Source of the DNA: Phytomonospora sp040655735
GTDB lineage: Bacteria > Actinomycetota > Actinomycetes > Mycobacteriales > Micromonosporaceae
Direction of reading: 5' to 3'
Length of the DNA stretch: 64,000 nt
NCBI RefSeq assembly: GCF_040655735.1
Contig: NZ_JBFAKK010000012.1
Location: 62,001-126,000 of the forward strand
Positions 7,259-15,729 of the stretch are shown here, in pieces (position 1 is the stretch's first letter; each line of letters begins with the position of its first letter). The notes below the pieces were generated by a model that was given only the letters and a program-made list of their open reading frames with translations, was not told the origin of the DNA and made no database searches. The position numbers and the translations under genes are program-made.

Positions 7259-8224
7259 TCAGGCCGCCGACTTCCTGCCGTATTCATCGGCGCGGCCGTA
7301 GACGTTGAGCACGTAGGCGTTGACGTGGTTGTACGAGAACACCGCGTCGTACCAGCCCTGCGCGGTCGACAGGTCCCGGTTCCCGGCGCACAGATACTTC
7401 GCCGCGGCCAGGGCCACGTCGTCGATGTCGTTGGGGTTGGCGTCACCGTCGCCGTCCGCGTCGGTCGCCCAGTTCTTCCACGTGGTCGGGATGAACTGCA
7501 TCGGCCCGATCGCGCGATCCCAGACCGTGTCGCCGTCCCAGGCGCCGTCGTCGGTGTCGGCGATGGCCTGGTTGTTGTTCGTGCCGTCCAGCGCCGGCCC
7601 GCGGATCGCCTTGAGCGGCCGACCGCCGGCGTCGAGGCTCGTGCCGCCCGTCGTCCCGTGGTTCGTCTCGACGCTGCCGATCCCGGCGAGCGTCGTCCAC
7701 GACAGCTTGCAGTTGGGCTGTGCCGTGGCCAGCCGCAGCTCAGCGAAGCCGTAGGCCTGCAACGCGCGCGCCGAGACCCCCACCTTCGCCGACATCTTCG
7801 TCGCCCAGCCCGCCAGCGTGCTCGACGGCGTGTTGTTCGACCCGCTCGGCGGCGGCGTGTAGACGCCCGTCGTGGGAGTCGGCTGCGGGACGTTCGGCGC
7901 GCCCGGGATCGCCTGCGCGCCGGGAGGCAGCGCGATCGGCGCCTCGCCCGCGGTGCCGCTGCTCTCGCCGGCGCCGACCGGTCGCGCACCACCGCTGCGC
8001 GGAACCACGAAGGTCGCCAGCAGGGCGAGAGCCGTCAGCAGGACCACCGTCACCGCGACCTGGATGCCGAACCGGGAACCGGGTCTGCGCATGTACTCCG
8101 CGGTCGCCCGGCTCGCCGCGACCGTCGAACGGGTCGCCACGGGAACCCCGCGCCGGGTGGAGCCCCAGGCATCCTGGAGGCCGCTGGAAACGTATTGAGA
8201 GATTTTCGTGAGCTTGCCCGCCAC
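7259..8224 (-). CDS. Membrane-anchored lytic murein transglycosylase (SLT_2/MltB-like)
   Basis: The 321-residue protein has one membrane anchor at about residues 52-74, a Pro/Gly/Ser-rich linker to about 130, and a C-terminal transglycosylase domain. The catalytic glutamate is in LAGIGSVETNHG. The fold-specific IGPMQFIPTTWKNW and an Asp-rich ATDADGDGDANPNDIDD loop follow, typical of MltB-like enzymes. It should cleave peptidoglycan glycan strands outside the membrane to give 1,6-anhydro ends. The start is a GTG with no clear Shine-Dalgarno; a CATACT hexamer lies about 6 nt upstream, so leaderless initiation is possible. Confidence 0.88.
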   Translation of the reverse strand: MAGKLTKISQYVSSGLQDAWGSTRRGVPVATRSTVAASRATAEYMRRPGSRFGIQVAVTVVLLTALALLATFVVPRSGGARPVGAGESSGTAGEAPIALPPGAQAIPGAPNVPQPTPTTGVYTPPPSGSNNTPSSTLAGWATKMSAKVGVSARALQAYGFAELRLATAQPNCKLSWTTLAGIGSVETNHGTTGGTSLDAGGRPLKAIRGPALDGTNNNQAIADTDDGAWDGDTVWDRAIGPMQFIPTTWKNWATDADGDGDANPNDIDDVALAAAKYLCAGNRDLSTAQGWYDAVFSYNHVNAYVLNVYGRADEYGRKSAA

Positions 8225-8655
8225 GCGGGAAGTATGGCCGATCCCGGCACGTCACCGCCAGTGCCCGCCGTCCCTTTTCGTCCTCATCGCGCACCTAAAC
8301 CACAGAAAATAACGACGCAAATGTCACCAGGTCGCAACCGGAAGGCCCGTCGCGTCGTTTCGAAGGTTGTGTGCACAAGCCCGGTCGCCCGGGGTCACCG
8401 AGGCGGCGGAGGGCGAGTGCCGGGGGGCCGGCTGTCGTGCTCATCGGGGGGAACGCGGTGGAGGAACGGAACTACGTCACGTCTGCGACAGGGGGCGGTC
8501 CACCGTCGGAGGGGGCCGCCGCGGTGTGCCGGGCCGGGCCGCCGGTGAACGACGCAGGAGGACTTTCCCCGACGCACAGGTGCGCAGAGCCGATGCGCGA
8601 AGGCATGCGTAGTGTTCGGGCACCGGACATGGCGCCAGGGTCGGAGGAATCCACT
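8225..8655. other. Gene-free divergent region
   Basis: These 431 bases separate the transglycosylase from the cyclase gene. A short AT-rich patch (about 8295-8325) marks the likely promoter zone. I looked for a c-di-AMP (ydaO-type) riboswitch, common upstream of actinobacterial cell-wall hydrolases, and did not find its conserved segments. Confidence 0.45.
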
Positions 8656-10434
8656 GTGGAGACACAGTTGCCGAGCGGAACAGTGACGTTTCTGTTCACC
8701 GATATCGAAGGTTCGACTCGGATGGCTCACTCGCTGGGGGCCGAGTATCGCACCGTGTTGCACGACCACAGACGGCTACTCAGAGGCGTCCTCGGCCGCA
8801 GCACGGGAGCCGAACTTCTCACCGAGGGGGACAGTTTCTTCGTCGCCTTCGCCGACGCGGCCACGGCGGTCACCGCGGCCATCGACACGCTTCGCGCCCT
8901 GGCCGCGCACACCTGGCCCTACAGACCCGGCTGGACCGAGCCGTGCATGCCGAGGCTGCGGATCGGCATCCACACCGGTCCGGCCGTCCCCAAGGGAGGC
9001 GAGTACGCCACGCACGTCGTCCACCGCGCGGCGCGGGTGCGCGACGCGGCCCACGGCGGGCAGGTCCTGTGCTCGGAGGCGACCTTCGACGCGGCCAAGC
9101 GGCGGCTGCCGCCCGACATCAAGGCCGTCGACCTGGGCCTGCACCGCCTGCGCGGCTTCGACGATCCCGAACGGCTGATGCAGCTGGTGGTGCCCGACCT
9201 GGAGTCGGAGTTCCCGCCGCCGCGCACCGAGGACGCCCGCGCGCACAACCTGCCGTACTTCGCCGACTTCGTCGGCCGCGAGGCCGAGATCAGCCGGTTG
9301 CGGCGCCTCGTCGACGGGCACCGCCTCGTTTCGGCGACCGGTCCCAGCGGCGTCGGGAAGACCCGCGTGGTGGTCGAGATGGCCCGCCGCGCGGCCCCGA
9401 GTTACACCGACGGCGTCTGGTACGCCGAGCTGCCAGGAGCCGGCGACGCCGACGCCACGGCCGGGCTCGCGCTGGCCCGCGCGGTCGGTGTGCGGCCCGA
9501 TCCGTTCCGGGCGCCGGTGGAGACCGTGCTCGACTGGCTGCGGCACCGCAAGTGCGTGATCATCCTCGACGGCGCCCAGGCGCGCCACGCCGACTTCGTG
9601 CGGCGCGTGCTCGCCGAGTGCTGGCAGGCGAGGATCCTGCTCGTCTCGCGGGCGCCGATGGGTCTGTCGGGTGAGGTGATCTGGGCGGTGCCGTCCATGG
9701 TCGACGGTGAGGCGGTGCGCCTGCTGGAGTTGCGCGCCGCCGCCGCCCGGGGAGGCGTGCCGGTCGAAGGCTGTGCCTCCGTGGCCCGCCGCCTCGGCGG
9801 TCTGCCGCTGGCGCTGGAGCTGGCCGCCGCGCGACTGCGGGTCGTGTCGCCCGAGGCCCTTGCCAAGCGCCTCGACGACGACCTCCTCGGTGTCCTCGAC
9901 GGCCCCGGCCGCGTGTGGAGCGCCGCCCTCGACGCCTCCTACGAGGCCCTGCCGCCCGGCGCCGTGCGTCTCCTGCACGCCTTCGCCGACGAGCCCGACC
10001 CCGTCGACGTCGACGCCGTCGAGCGCCTCCTCGGCCACACCGGCGCCGATCCCCTCGACGCCCTCGCCGCGCTCGTCGATGCGTCCCTTGTGGACGTTCG
10101 CTACACCGGCACCGCGGCCCTTTACCGCCTCAGCGGCCCCGTCCGCGCCTACGCCGCCTCCCGCGGGCCGTCCCGCCCGCCGGGCGCGCGGGGCCGCGCC
10201 GCCGCCCCGCCCTCCCCACCGGAGCCCTCCTGTCGGGCCACCTCACCCGACCCGCCCGCCCCCGACCACGTGGCACCCCACGACTTCGGCCGACTGCCGG
10301 GCACTGTCTACGCGATGAACGGTTTACTGCCCACCACTCCCGCCGACGGCCGACGCTGGCCGGGCGACGCGGTGTCGGTCGGCAAATTAGGCGGCTGGCG
10401 CGTGGGCGCGGCGTGGAACCGCGCCCACGGCTAG
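8656..10434 (+). CDS. Class III adenylate/guanylate cyclase fused to an AfsR/LuxR-type ATPase, C-terminally short
   Basis: The 592-residue protein begins with a cyclase homology domain (residues about 1-175): VTFLFTDIEGST with a metal-binding Asp, EGDSFFVAF, and LRIGIHTGPAV. A P-loop ATPase follows from about 210, with FVGREAEISRL, Walker A TGPSGVGKTRVV, the Walker B-like CVIILDG, and the GLPLALELAAARL motif of NB-ARC/AfsR-type STAND proteins. Such fusions usually continue into TPR repeats or a LuxR domain. Here recognisable homology ends at YRLSGPVRAYA, and about 100 Pro/Arg-rich residues without clear fold close the protein, which may reflect truncation. The GTG at 8656 has GGAGGA at the right distance; several upstream in-frame ATGs do not. 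Confidence 0.82.
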   Translation: METQLPSGTVTFLFTDIEGSTRMAHSLGAEYRTVLHDHRRLLRGVLGRSTGAELLTEGDSFFVAFADAATAVTAAIDTLRALAAHTWPYRPGWTEPCMPRLRIGIHTGPAVPKGGEYATHVVHRAARVRDAAHGGQVLCSEATFDAAKRRLPPDIKAVDLGLHRLRGFDDPERLMQLVVPDLESEFPPPRTEDARAHNLPYFADFVGREAEISRLRRLVDGHRLVSATGPSGVGKTRVVVEMARRAAPSYTDGVWYAELPGAGDADATAGLALARAVGVRPDPFRAPVETVLDWLRHRKCVIILDGAQARHADFVRRVLAECWQARILLVSRAPMGLSGEVIWAVPSMVDGEAVRLLELRAAAARGGVPVEGCASVARRLGGLPLALELAAARLRVVSPEALAKRLDDDLLGVLDGPGRVWSAALDASYEALPPGAVRLLHAFADEPDPVDVDAVERLLGHTGADPLDALAALVDASLVDVRYTGTAALYRLSGPVRAYAASRGPSRPPGARGRAAAPPSPPEPSCRATSPDPPAPDHVAPHDFGRLPGTVYAMNGLLPTTPADGRRWPGDAVSVGKLGGWRVGAAWNRAHG

Positions 10435-10506
10435 GCCACCTGGGAACCTTGCGCGCTCCGGTTACGGTTACCGTCGGTGTTCGGCAGATCTACCCCGGGG
10501 GTTCTC

Positions 10507-12153
10507 ATGGCGGAGACGTTCGACGACGGCGGCGCGAGCGGCGAAGGCGACTGGAAGTCCACTCTCGAGCGTTTACTCGACCTGGCCACCGACCGCCATA
10601 TCGAGGACAACCCGCAGTGCGTGGTCGTCACCGAAGCCCTCCAGCCCTACCGTGAACAGCTCGGTGCCTCCGCCCTCTGGGGACACGCCACCACTGATCC
10701 GGCGAGCCTGAGGTCGTACCTGCTGGAGCAGGCTTACGCGTTCGAGTACGACGACATGGTCGTCTTCGACATGCCCGACGGCCGGCGGCTCTCCTACTAC
10801 CTGCGCGGCGGTGCCGCCTGGCTTGAGGTCCGCTCCACCTTCGACGGTGTGAAGGCGCAGTTCGAGGCCGTCATGTCCTACAGCCCCGACAGCATGGCCG
10901 GGCCGTATCAGGCGGTCAAGCGCATCCGGGAGAACCTGACACCCGTTACGAACCTGTCGGAAGAATTCACGAGGCTCACCGGCCCGCAGATCACCGATGC
11001 CCAGGGCGAACTTCAGGACTACGCCACCTTCAACCAGAACTGGGGCGCCTACGCCGAGATCGGCGAGTCGCTCGTCGCCTGGCGAGGTATGGCGGCCGAG
11101 ATCTTCAACGGCGCCTATATCAACCTCATCCCGTCCATCCTGACCGGTCAGACGCTGGTGGCGAAGGTCCTGGAGGACTCACTCGACATCGCCGCCACGT
11201 CCTACACACAACTTCGGCTGCACGCGGTGGCCGCCTTGAACGACGCCGTCGACATCCTGGCGCTCTATCCCGCGCCGGTGTACTTCGGTGATCCGTTCGA
11301 CTGGGCCACGACCCTCGACATCATCGCGGCGGGCGCGGGAACGATCTCGGGCGTCACCGGCTTCGAGCCCGGCGCGGGAACCGCCGTCTCTGTTGTGTTC
11401 GCCCTGGTCGCCGGAGCGGCGTCCCTCGCCAAGACGGTCATCGGCAGCCCGGAACACGTCGAAGCGAAGAGAAAGCCGGTGAAGATCGAGGGCGACAGCG
11501 CCCGCGAGATCGCGTCCAACTTCGAGCTGCTGATCCGGACGTACCAGAACACCGTCCACAACACCGAGGAAACCCTGAGGCGAACACTGGCGGGCTTCCA
11601 GTCCTTCGTCGACGACCGCAGTGCCCCGGGTGTCGTCGTCCGCCTGACTTGGGGTGGGGACTACCCGGTGTCGCAGCGCAACACCTTCTTCGAAACGATG
11701 CGTCCGTCGCTCGGAGACCTCAACGCGGACACCGGATTCGCCACGATCAGCGGCAACGATTACATGGGCGAGCCGCCCCACAGCGGCGCCTATTTCGCAA
11801 CCGACCTCCAGAGGCTGCTTCAGTCGGGCCACCAGTGGTTGCCGGACCTGGCCGCCAACTACCACGGGTTGAGCGGCTCGGGTGCCGCCAACGGGGTCGA
11901 GGCCGCTTTTACCCGTGACACCCACGGTTACTCGGTCAGTGACAGCGAGTCGTACGCGGGCATCTCCAAGGGGGTGCTGTATCCACAATGGATCGTGCTT
12001 TACGACGAGCTCATGAGCATGCTGAAGACTTCCGGCGACAACCTCGACGCCGCAGCATCCGGGCTGATCGCCGCAGCCATCGCGTACGCGGAGCAGGACG
12101 ATGCAGCGGCCAAGGAATTGAAGGACACCTCGGCTTACTACAAGGAGGCGTGA
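10507..12153 (+). CDS. WXG-like helical protein, candidate type VII secretion-related substrate
   Basis: The 548-residue protein has an N-terminal mixed domain (1-130) and an alpha-helical region (about 140-250) with a W-x-G turn, LVAWRGMAAEIF, flanked by long helices as in WXG100/LXG proteins. A Gly/Ala-rich hydrophobic stretch (about 280-320) comes next. The C-terminal region is helical and ends near KDTSAYYKEA. No signal peptide is present. I do not recognise a catalytic domain. It is followed at once by a lipoprotein gene (1-base overlap, TGATG) and then a YbaB-like gene, a grouping reminiscent of type VII secretion accessory cassettes. No EccC ATPase is in the window. The role is inference from fold signals and context. 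Confidence 0.6.
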   Translation: MAETFDDGGASGEGDWKSTLERLLDLATDRHIEDNPQCVVVTEALQPYREQLGASALWGHATTDPASLRSYLLEQAYAFEYDDMVVFDMPDGRRLSYYLRGGAAWLEVRSTFDGVKAQFEAVMSYSPDSMAGPYQAVKRIRENLTPVTNLSEEFTRLTGPQITDAQGELQDYATFNQNWGAYAEIGESLVAWRGMAAEIFNGAYINLIPSILTGQTLVAKVLEDSLDIAATSYTQLRLHAVAALNDAVDILALYPAPVYFGDPFDWATTLDIIAAGAGTISGVTGFEPGAGTAVSVVFALVAGAASLAKTVIGSPEHVEAKRKPVKIEGDSAREIASNFELLIRTYQNTVHNTEETLRRTLAGFQSFVDDRSAPGVVVRLTWGGDYPVSQRNTFFETMRPSLGDLNADTGFATISGNDYMGEPPHSGAYFATDLQRLLQSGHQWLPDLAANYHGLSGSGAANGVEAAFTRDTHGYSVSDSESYAGISKGVLYPQWIVLYDELMSMLKTSGDNLDAAASGLIAAAIAYAEQDDAAAKELKDTSAYYKEA

Positions 12154-12689
12154 TGCGGTCTCATGATCGAAACTCGTGGCCCGTATCGGCGCGATGGACG
12201 GCAGCGCCCGCCGTCGTGGTCCTGCTGTTGTTGACGGGCTGCACCGAAAACGGTCCGGAGACTCCCGAGTCGACGGCTCTTCCCAGCGCGTCGGTGGTGC
12301 CGAGCGATCGGCCCTTGAAGCCAGGCTGCCTTGCCTGGGCCGACCCGCCGACGTCGGGCACGCTGGAGGTCTACAAGACATGGCTCGAATATGACCCGGG
12401 CTTCGACGCCATCGTCAACTGGAACATCATCCTGTACAACTCCAGCGAACTGATGGCCGTCGACGCGACGATCACGCCGAAGTTCACCCTCGACGGCAAG
12501 GACGTCACCGACGAGATCGAGCACAAGGATTACGGACCTTTCGGGTCCTTCATCGGGTCGTACCGCCCACATGAGAACGTCGATCTCGATGGTCCATTGA
12601 CGGCCCCACAAGACTGGAAGCGCAGGGTCGAGTTCACCGCCACCGTCGTCGCCGACTACTGGTGCCACCCCGCGCCCAAGTCGTCCTAG
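12153..12689 (+). CDS. Lipoprotein of unknown function
   Basis: The 178-residue protein has an N-terminal hydrophobic segment ending in a lipobox, LLLTGC, so it should be lipidated at about Cys28 and face outside the membrane. The mature part has two or three beta-rich segments and a WCHPAP end; no family is recognised. The ATG overlaps the upstream stop (TGATG) and is preceded by AAGGAGG, so it is translated with the WXG-like gene. Confidence 0.75.
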   Translation: MRSHDRNSWPVSARWTAAPAVVVLLLLTGCTENGPETPESTALPSASVVPSDRPLKPGCLAWADPPTSGTLEVYKTWLEYDPGFDAIVNWNIILYNSSELMAVDATITPKFTLDGKDVTDEIEHKDYGPFGSFIGSYRPHENVDLDGPLTAPQDWKRRVEFTATVVADYWCHPAPKSS

Positions 12690-12737
12690 CCCTCACCGCA
12701 CCGTCCACCCGACGCCCCTCGTCGAACGGATCCCCTC

Positions 12738-13271
12738 GTGCCCGACCTCGCCGACATCCTCGACCGCATGACCGTCCGCGTCACCTCCCCGGACAAGCGC
12801 GTCCGCGCCGAACTGCGGCGCCGCGCTGTGACCGTCTCCTTCGCCTCCCCCGATGCGTACGGCGCCTACCGGGACGCCACGGCGCTCGCCGGCCAGGTCG
12901 CCGCCACGATCACTTCCGCCGTCGCCGCGGCCGACCGGGCCCGCCGGCAACTCGTCGCCCAGCACACCGGCTTGCGGATCGACGACGAACCGCACTGGGA
13001 TCCGGGCCGTCGCCGTCTGCGGGAGCGTCGAGACCGAATCGAGGTCCAGGGCGAATCGCCGGGCGGTGTCGTGCGGATCACGACCGTCGGCCTGCGTGAG
13101 TGGCGCGTGCACGTCGTCGCGGGCACGCTTCAGCGCTTGAACTCGGCGAGGTTCTGCGCCGAACTGAACGGCGCGATCGCCGACGTTCACCGGGCCCACG
13201 CCGAGGCCGTCTACGAGCTGAAGTCCGCGGAACTCGGCCGGGTGGGCGCGCAGCCGCGCGGTGGGGCATAG
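12738..13271 (+). CDS. YbaB/EbfC-like protein, possibly a tandem duplicate of the fold
   Basis: The 177-residue protein (GTG start) reads as two similar halves. Each has a beta hairpin followed by a long amphipathic helix (TVRVTSPDKRVRAELRRR then TALAGQVAATITSAV; GGVVRITTVGLREWRVHV then FCAELNGAIADVHRAH). This is the layout of YbaB/EbfC nucleoid-associated proteins. Divergent YbaB-like proteins are often encoded next to WXG-type genes in actinobacteria, where they may act as chaperones or regulators rather than nucleoid proteins. The assignment is tentative. Confidence 0.5.
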   Translation: MPDLADILDRMTVRVTSPDKRVRAELRRRAVTVSFASPDAYGAYRDATALAGQVAATITSAVAAADRARRQLVAQHTGLRIDDEPHWDPGRRRLRERRDRIEVQGESPGGVVRITTVGLREWRVHVVAGTLQRLNSARFCAELNGAIADVHRAHAEAVYELKSAELGRVGAQPRGGA

Positions 13272-13295
13272 CCAGTGGTCGGGACCGGCCTTCGG

Positions 13296-13643
13296 CTACC
13301 GCTCGACCGGAACCACCGACGCCTCCCCGCCCTCCGCCAGCTCCGGGAACCTCCCCGCGTTGCGCGCCATCTTCGCCCGCGTCGCCGCCTCCAGATCCAC
13401 GCCCAGCACGTCGGCCAGCCGTGTCAGGTACATCAGCACGTCGGCCATCTCGGCGGCGACCGCTTCGCGCTTCGCGTCGGTGAGGTTCTCGCACTCTTCG
13501 GGGGTGAGCCACTGGAGTTCCGCGACCAGCTCGCCGACCTCGCCCGACAGGGCCATGGCGAGGTTCTTGGGGCGGTGGAACTTCTCCCAGCCGCGGGCGG
13601 CGGCGAAGGCGCGGAGATCTTCGGTCAACCAGTCGAGCGACAT
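13296..13643 (-). CDS. MazG-like nucleotide pyrophosphohydrolase
   Basis: The 115-residue all-alpha protein has the MazG/iMazG signature: FHRPKNLAMALSGEVGELVAE with the first EVGE metal-binding motif, then VAAEMADVLMYLTRLADVL with the second E...D pair. Enzymes of this type hydrolyse non-canonical or excess (d)NTPs to NMP and pyrophosphate. Length fits the single-domain dCTPase/iMazG type. A TATCCT hexamer ends 6 nt before the ATG and there is no strong Shine-Dalgarno, so the transcript may be leaderless. Confidence 0.9.
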   Translation of the reverse strand: MSLDWLTEDLRAFAAARGWEKFHRPKNLAMALSGEVGELVAELQWLTPEECENLTDAKREAVAAEMADVLMYLTRLADVLGVDLEAATRAKMARNAGRFPELAEGGEASVVPVER

Positions 13644-13654
13644 TCCAGCAGGAT

Positions 13655-13684
13655 AGGCGCGGGGCCTGCGCGAGCCCCGCGCCT
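13655..13684 (-). terminator. Hairpin terminator after propeller gene 1
   Basis: AGGCGCGGGGC and its perfect complement are separated by 8 nt. The hairpin starts a few bases beyond the stop of the secreted propeller gene and abuts the -10-like TATCCT of the MazG-like gene. Confidence 0.65.
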
Positions 13685-13690
13685 GTCGCG

Positions 13691-14632
13691 CTATTCGAAC
13701 GCGGTGGTGTGGATCCTGGCCTTGTAGAACTCGGCGCCGGTCCTGGTGCGGTCGGCGCCGACCGAGAACCTGACGGTCGGGCTTCCCCAGGTCTTGGCGC
13801 CGACGCCGTCGGCCTTGACCGAGATGTCCTCGCCCGACGAATGCCGCGACCAGGCCTTGAGGGAGCCCTCGGCGAGGACCGTTTCCTTCGTCAGGGTGGC
13901 GGTGTCGACGCGGTAGGCACCGTAGGTGTCCGTGACGAACAGCTTGCCCTTGTCGGTGTAGTCGGGCTGGAGGTCGTGGCCCAGTCCGGACAGTGTGACC
14001 TGCTTGCCCGCGTAGACGAGCCGCGTATTGCGGTAGGTGCCGGTGACGTTGTAGGCGCGCAGCATCTTGTCGCCGACGGCCCACAGGTGCTTCAGCGTCG
14101 GATCCCACAGGACGCCGTGGGCGCCCTTGAAGGCGATCGTCTGCACCCGCGCCAGCGTGCTCGGGTTGCTGACGGCCGTCGGCCCGTAGACGCACAGGTA
14201 ACCGCCGGCCAGCAGACCGTCCGATGAGGACGCCGTGACGATCGCGCCGATGTCGGGGATCCGCTCGATCGCGTGCGGATTCCCGCCCGGCGTCCCGGTC
14301 CACAGCAGGTCGTTGAGCTCCTGGTGCTGCTCGGTGGTCTTGTCGACGATCCCGACGTTGCCGCCCGACGCCGCCACCAGGCACACCTCGCCGAAGGACG
14401 CGGTGCTGCGGAAGCGCACGTCGGACAGGTTGGACCAGCCGCCCGCGCCCGGCGACCAGCTCCACTGCACATTGGCGTCGGTGAACGCGCTGTCCTTGTC
14501 CCAGACCAGGATCTTGTTCTGCACCTGCTCGGTCGTCGCCACCGAGTACACGGCGGCCTGCGCGGGCGAGCTCAGTATTAACGAGGCCGGTGCCGCGAGG
14601 GCCGCGGCGCCGAGGAATGTCCGTCGTTTCAT
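13691..14632 (-). CDS. Secreted beta-propeller-like protein, DUF6528-type, copy 1
   Basis: The 313-residue protein has a signal peptide (MKRRTFLGAAALAAPASLIL, cleavage near SPAQA-A). The mature protein is built of repeating four-stranded units with recurrent GxxxLVxDT-like turns. Conserved blocks shared with its two paralogues here are TEQxxNKI.VW, WSNLSDVxxR, VAASGGxVGI, GGNPHAIERI, GAHGVLWDP, GLGHDLQPDY and GAEFYKARI. These look like an uncharacterised secreted six-blade propeller family, which I believe is DUF6528. RBS AGGAAAGG precedes the ATG. The function is unknown; a carbohydrate-related role is suggested only by the neighbouring GHL10-type gene. Confidence 0.72.
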   Translation of the reverse strand: MKRRTFLGAAALAAPASLILSSPAQAAVYSVATTEQVQNKILVWDKDSAFTDANVQWSWSPGAGGWSNLSDVRFRSTASFGEVCLVAASGGNVGIVDKTTEQHQELNDLLWTGTPGGNPHAIERIPDIGAIVTASSSDGLLAGGYLCVYGPTAVSNPSTLARVQTIAFKGAHGVLWDPTLKHLWAVGDKMLRAYNVTGTYRNTRLVYAGKQVTLSGLGHDLQPDYTDKGKLFVTDTYGAYRVDTATLTKETVLAEGSLKAWSRHSSGEDISVKADGVGAKTWGSPTVRFSVGADRTRTGAEFYKARIHTTAFE

Positions 14633-14655
14633 GCGGATTCCCTTTCCTGCGTGGG

Positions 14656-15606
14656 TTACTGGAACGCGGTCGTGTAGATCCGCGCCTTGTAGAACTCCGC
14701 GCCCTCGCGGGTGCGCCACGGCGAGCGCGAGAAGCGGACGGTCGGGCTGCCCCAGGTCTTCTCGCCGACGAGGTCGGCGCGGACCGAGACGTCCTCGCCG
14801 CTCTGGTGGCGGGAGTAGGCCTTGACGGAGTCCTCGACGGCGATGGTGGTCTTGGTGAGCGTCGCCTTGTCGATGTGGTGGACGCCGTAGGTGTCGGTGA
14901 CGAAGAGCTTGCCGACGTCGGTGTAGTCGGGCTGGAGGTCGTGGCCGAGGCCGGCGAGGGCGACGGAGCGGCCGGTGTCGACCAGGCGCACGTCGCGGCG
15001 GTTCCCGACGACCTCGTAGGCGCGCACGATCTTGTCGCCGATGGCCCAGAGCACGTCACCGGCCGGGTCCCACAGGACGCCGTGGGCGCCCTTGAAGGGG
15101 ATCGTCTGCACCTGTTCGAGGGTGGTGATCTCGCGCGGGTGGGAGGGCGCGTAGACGCACAGGTAGCCTCCGGCGACCTGGCCGTTGGAGGAGCTGGCCG
15201 ACACGACGGCGCCGACGGGGTGGACGTACTCGGCGGCGTGGGGGTTTCCTCCGGGCGCGGCCGACCACAGGAGGTCGTCGAGGCCCTGCTCGCGCACACC
15301 GCGCTTCTTGACGACGATGCCGACGTTGCCGCCCGACGCGGCGGCCATGGCGACCTCGCCGACGCGGGGGATGCGGCGGAAGCGCGCGTCGGAGAGGTTG
15401 AACCAGCCTCCGATTCCCGGCGACCAGGACCACTGGAGGTTGGCGTCGGTGAACTCGTCGTCCTTGTGCCACATCATCAGCCGGTTGAGGATCTGCTCGG
15501 TACCGACGACGGAGAAACCGGACGAGGCCTGCGCCGGCGAGGAGCCGAGGAGCGCGGCGGCGGGGACGCCGAGGGCGGCGGCGGACAGGAGAGAACGTCG
15601 CTTCAC
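14656..15606 (-). CDS. Secreted beta-propeller-like protein, DUF6528-type, copy 2
   Basis: The 316-residue protein (GTG at 15606, preceded by GAAGGAT) is a tandem paralogue of the gene ending at 13691. It shares MKRR/VKRR-type signal peptides, NLSDARF, ASGGNVGIV, GGNPHAAEY, FKGAHGVLWDP, GLGHDLQPDYTD, GKLFVTDTYG and GAEFYKARIYTTAF. The 23-bp gap to the next gene suggests one transcript. Both copies point away from the secreted GHL10-type gene at 15730. Divergence between copies is too large for a very recent duplication. Confidence 0.72.
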   Translation of the reverse strand: MKRRSLLSAAALGVPAAALLGSSPAQASSGFSVVGTEQILNRLMMWHKDDEFTDANLQWSWSPGIGGWFNLSDARFRRIPRVGEVAMAAASGGNVGIVVKKRGVREQGLDDLLWSAAPGGNPHAAEYVHPVGAVVSASSSNGQVAGGYLCVYAPSHPREITTLEQVQTIPFKGAHGVLWDPAGDVLWAIGDKIVRAYEVVGNRRDVRLVDTGRSVALAGLGHDLQPDYTDVGKLFVTDTYGVHHIDKATLTKTTIAVEDSVKAYSRHQSGEDVSVRADLVGEKTWGSPTVRFSRSPWRTREGAEFYKARIYTTAFQ

Positions 15607-15729
15607 GGTGATCCTTCGTCTACAAGGGGCAAGGGTCGTATCGAAGTATGCCGAAGAAAAGCTCGAAACCTTGACCACGAGATGAAGGTTTCCTACTGTT
15701 CGGGTAGCCGACGAAAGGAAAACCTCCCC

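Noticed and set aside
8225..8655. c-di-AMP riboswitch before the lytic transglycosylase
   Set aside because: The conserved G-rich segments and pseudoknot elements expected of the ydaO class could not be found on the minus strand.
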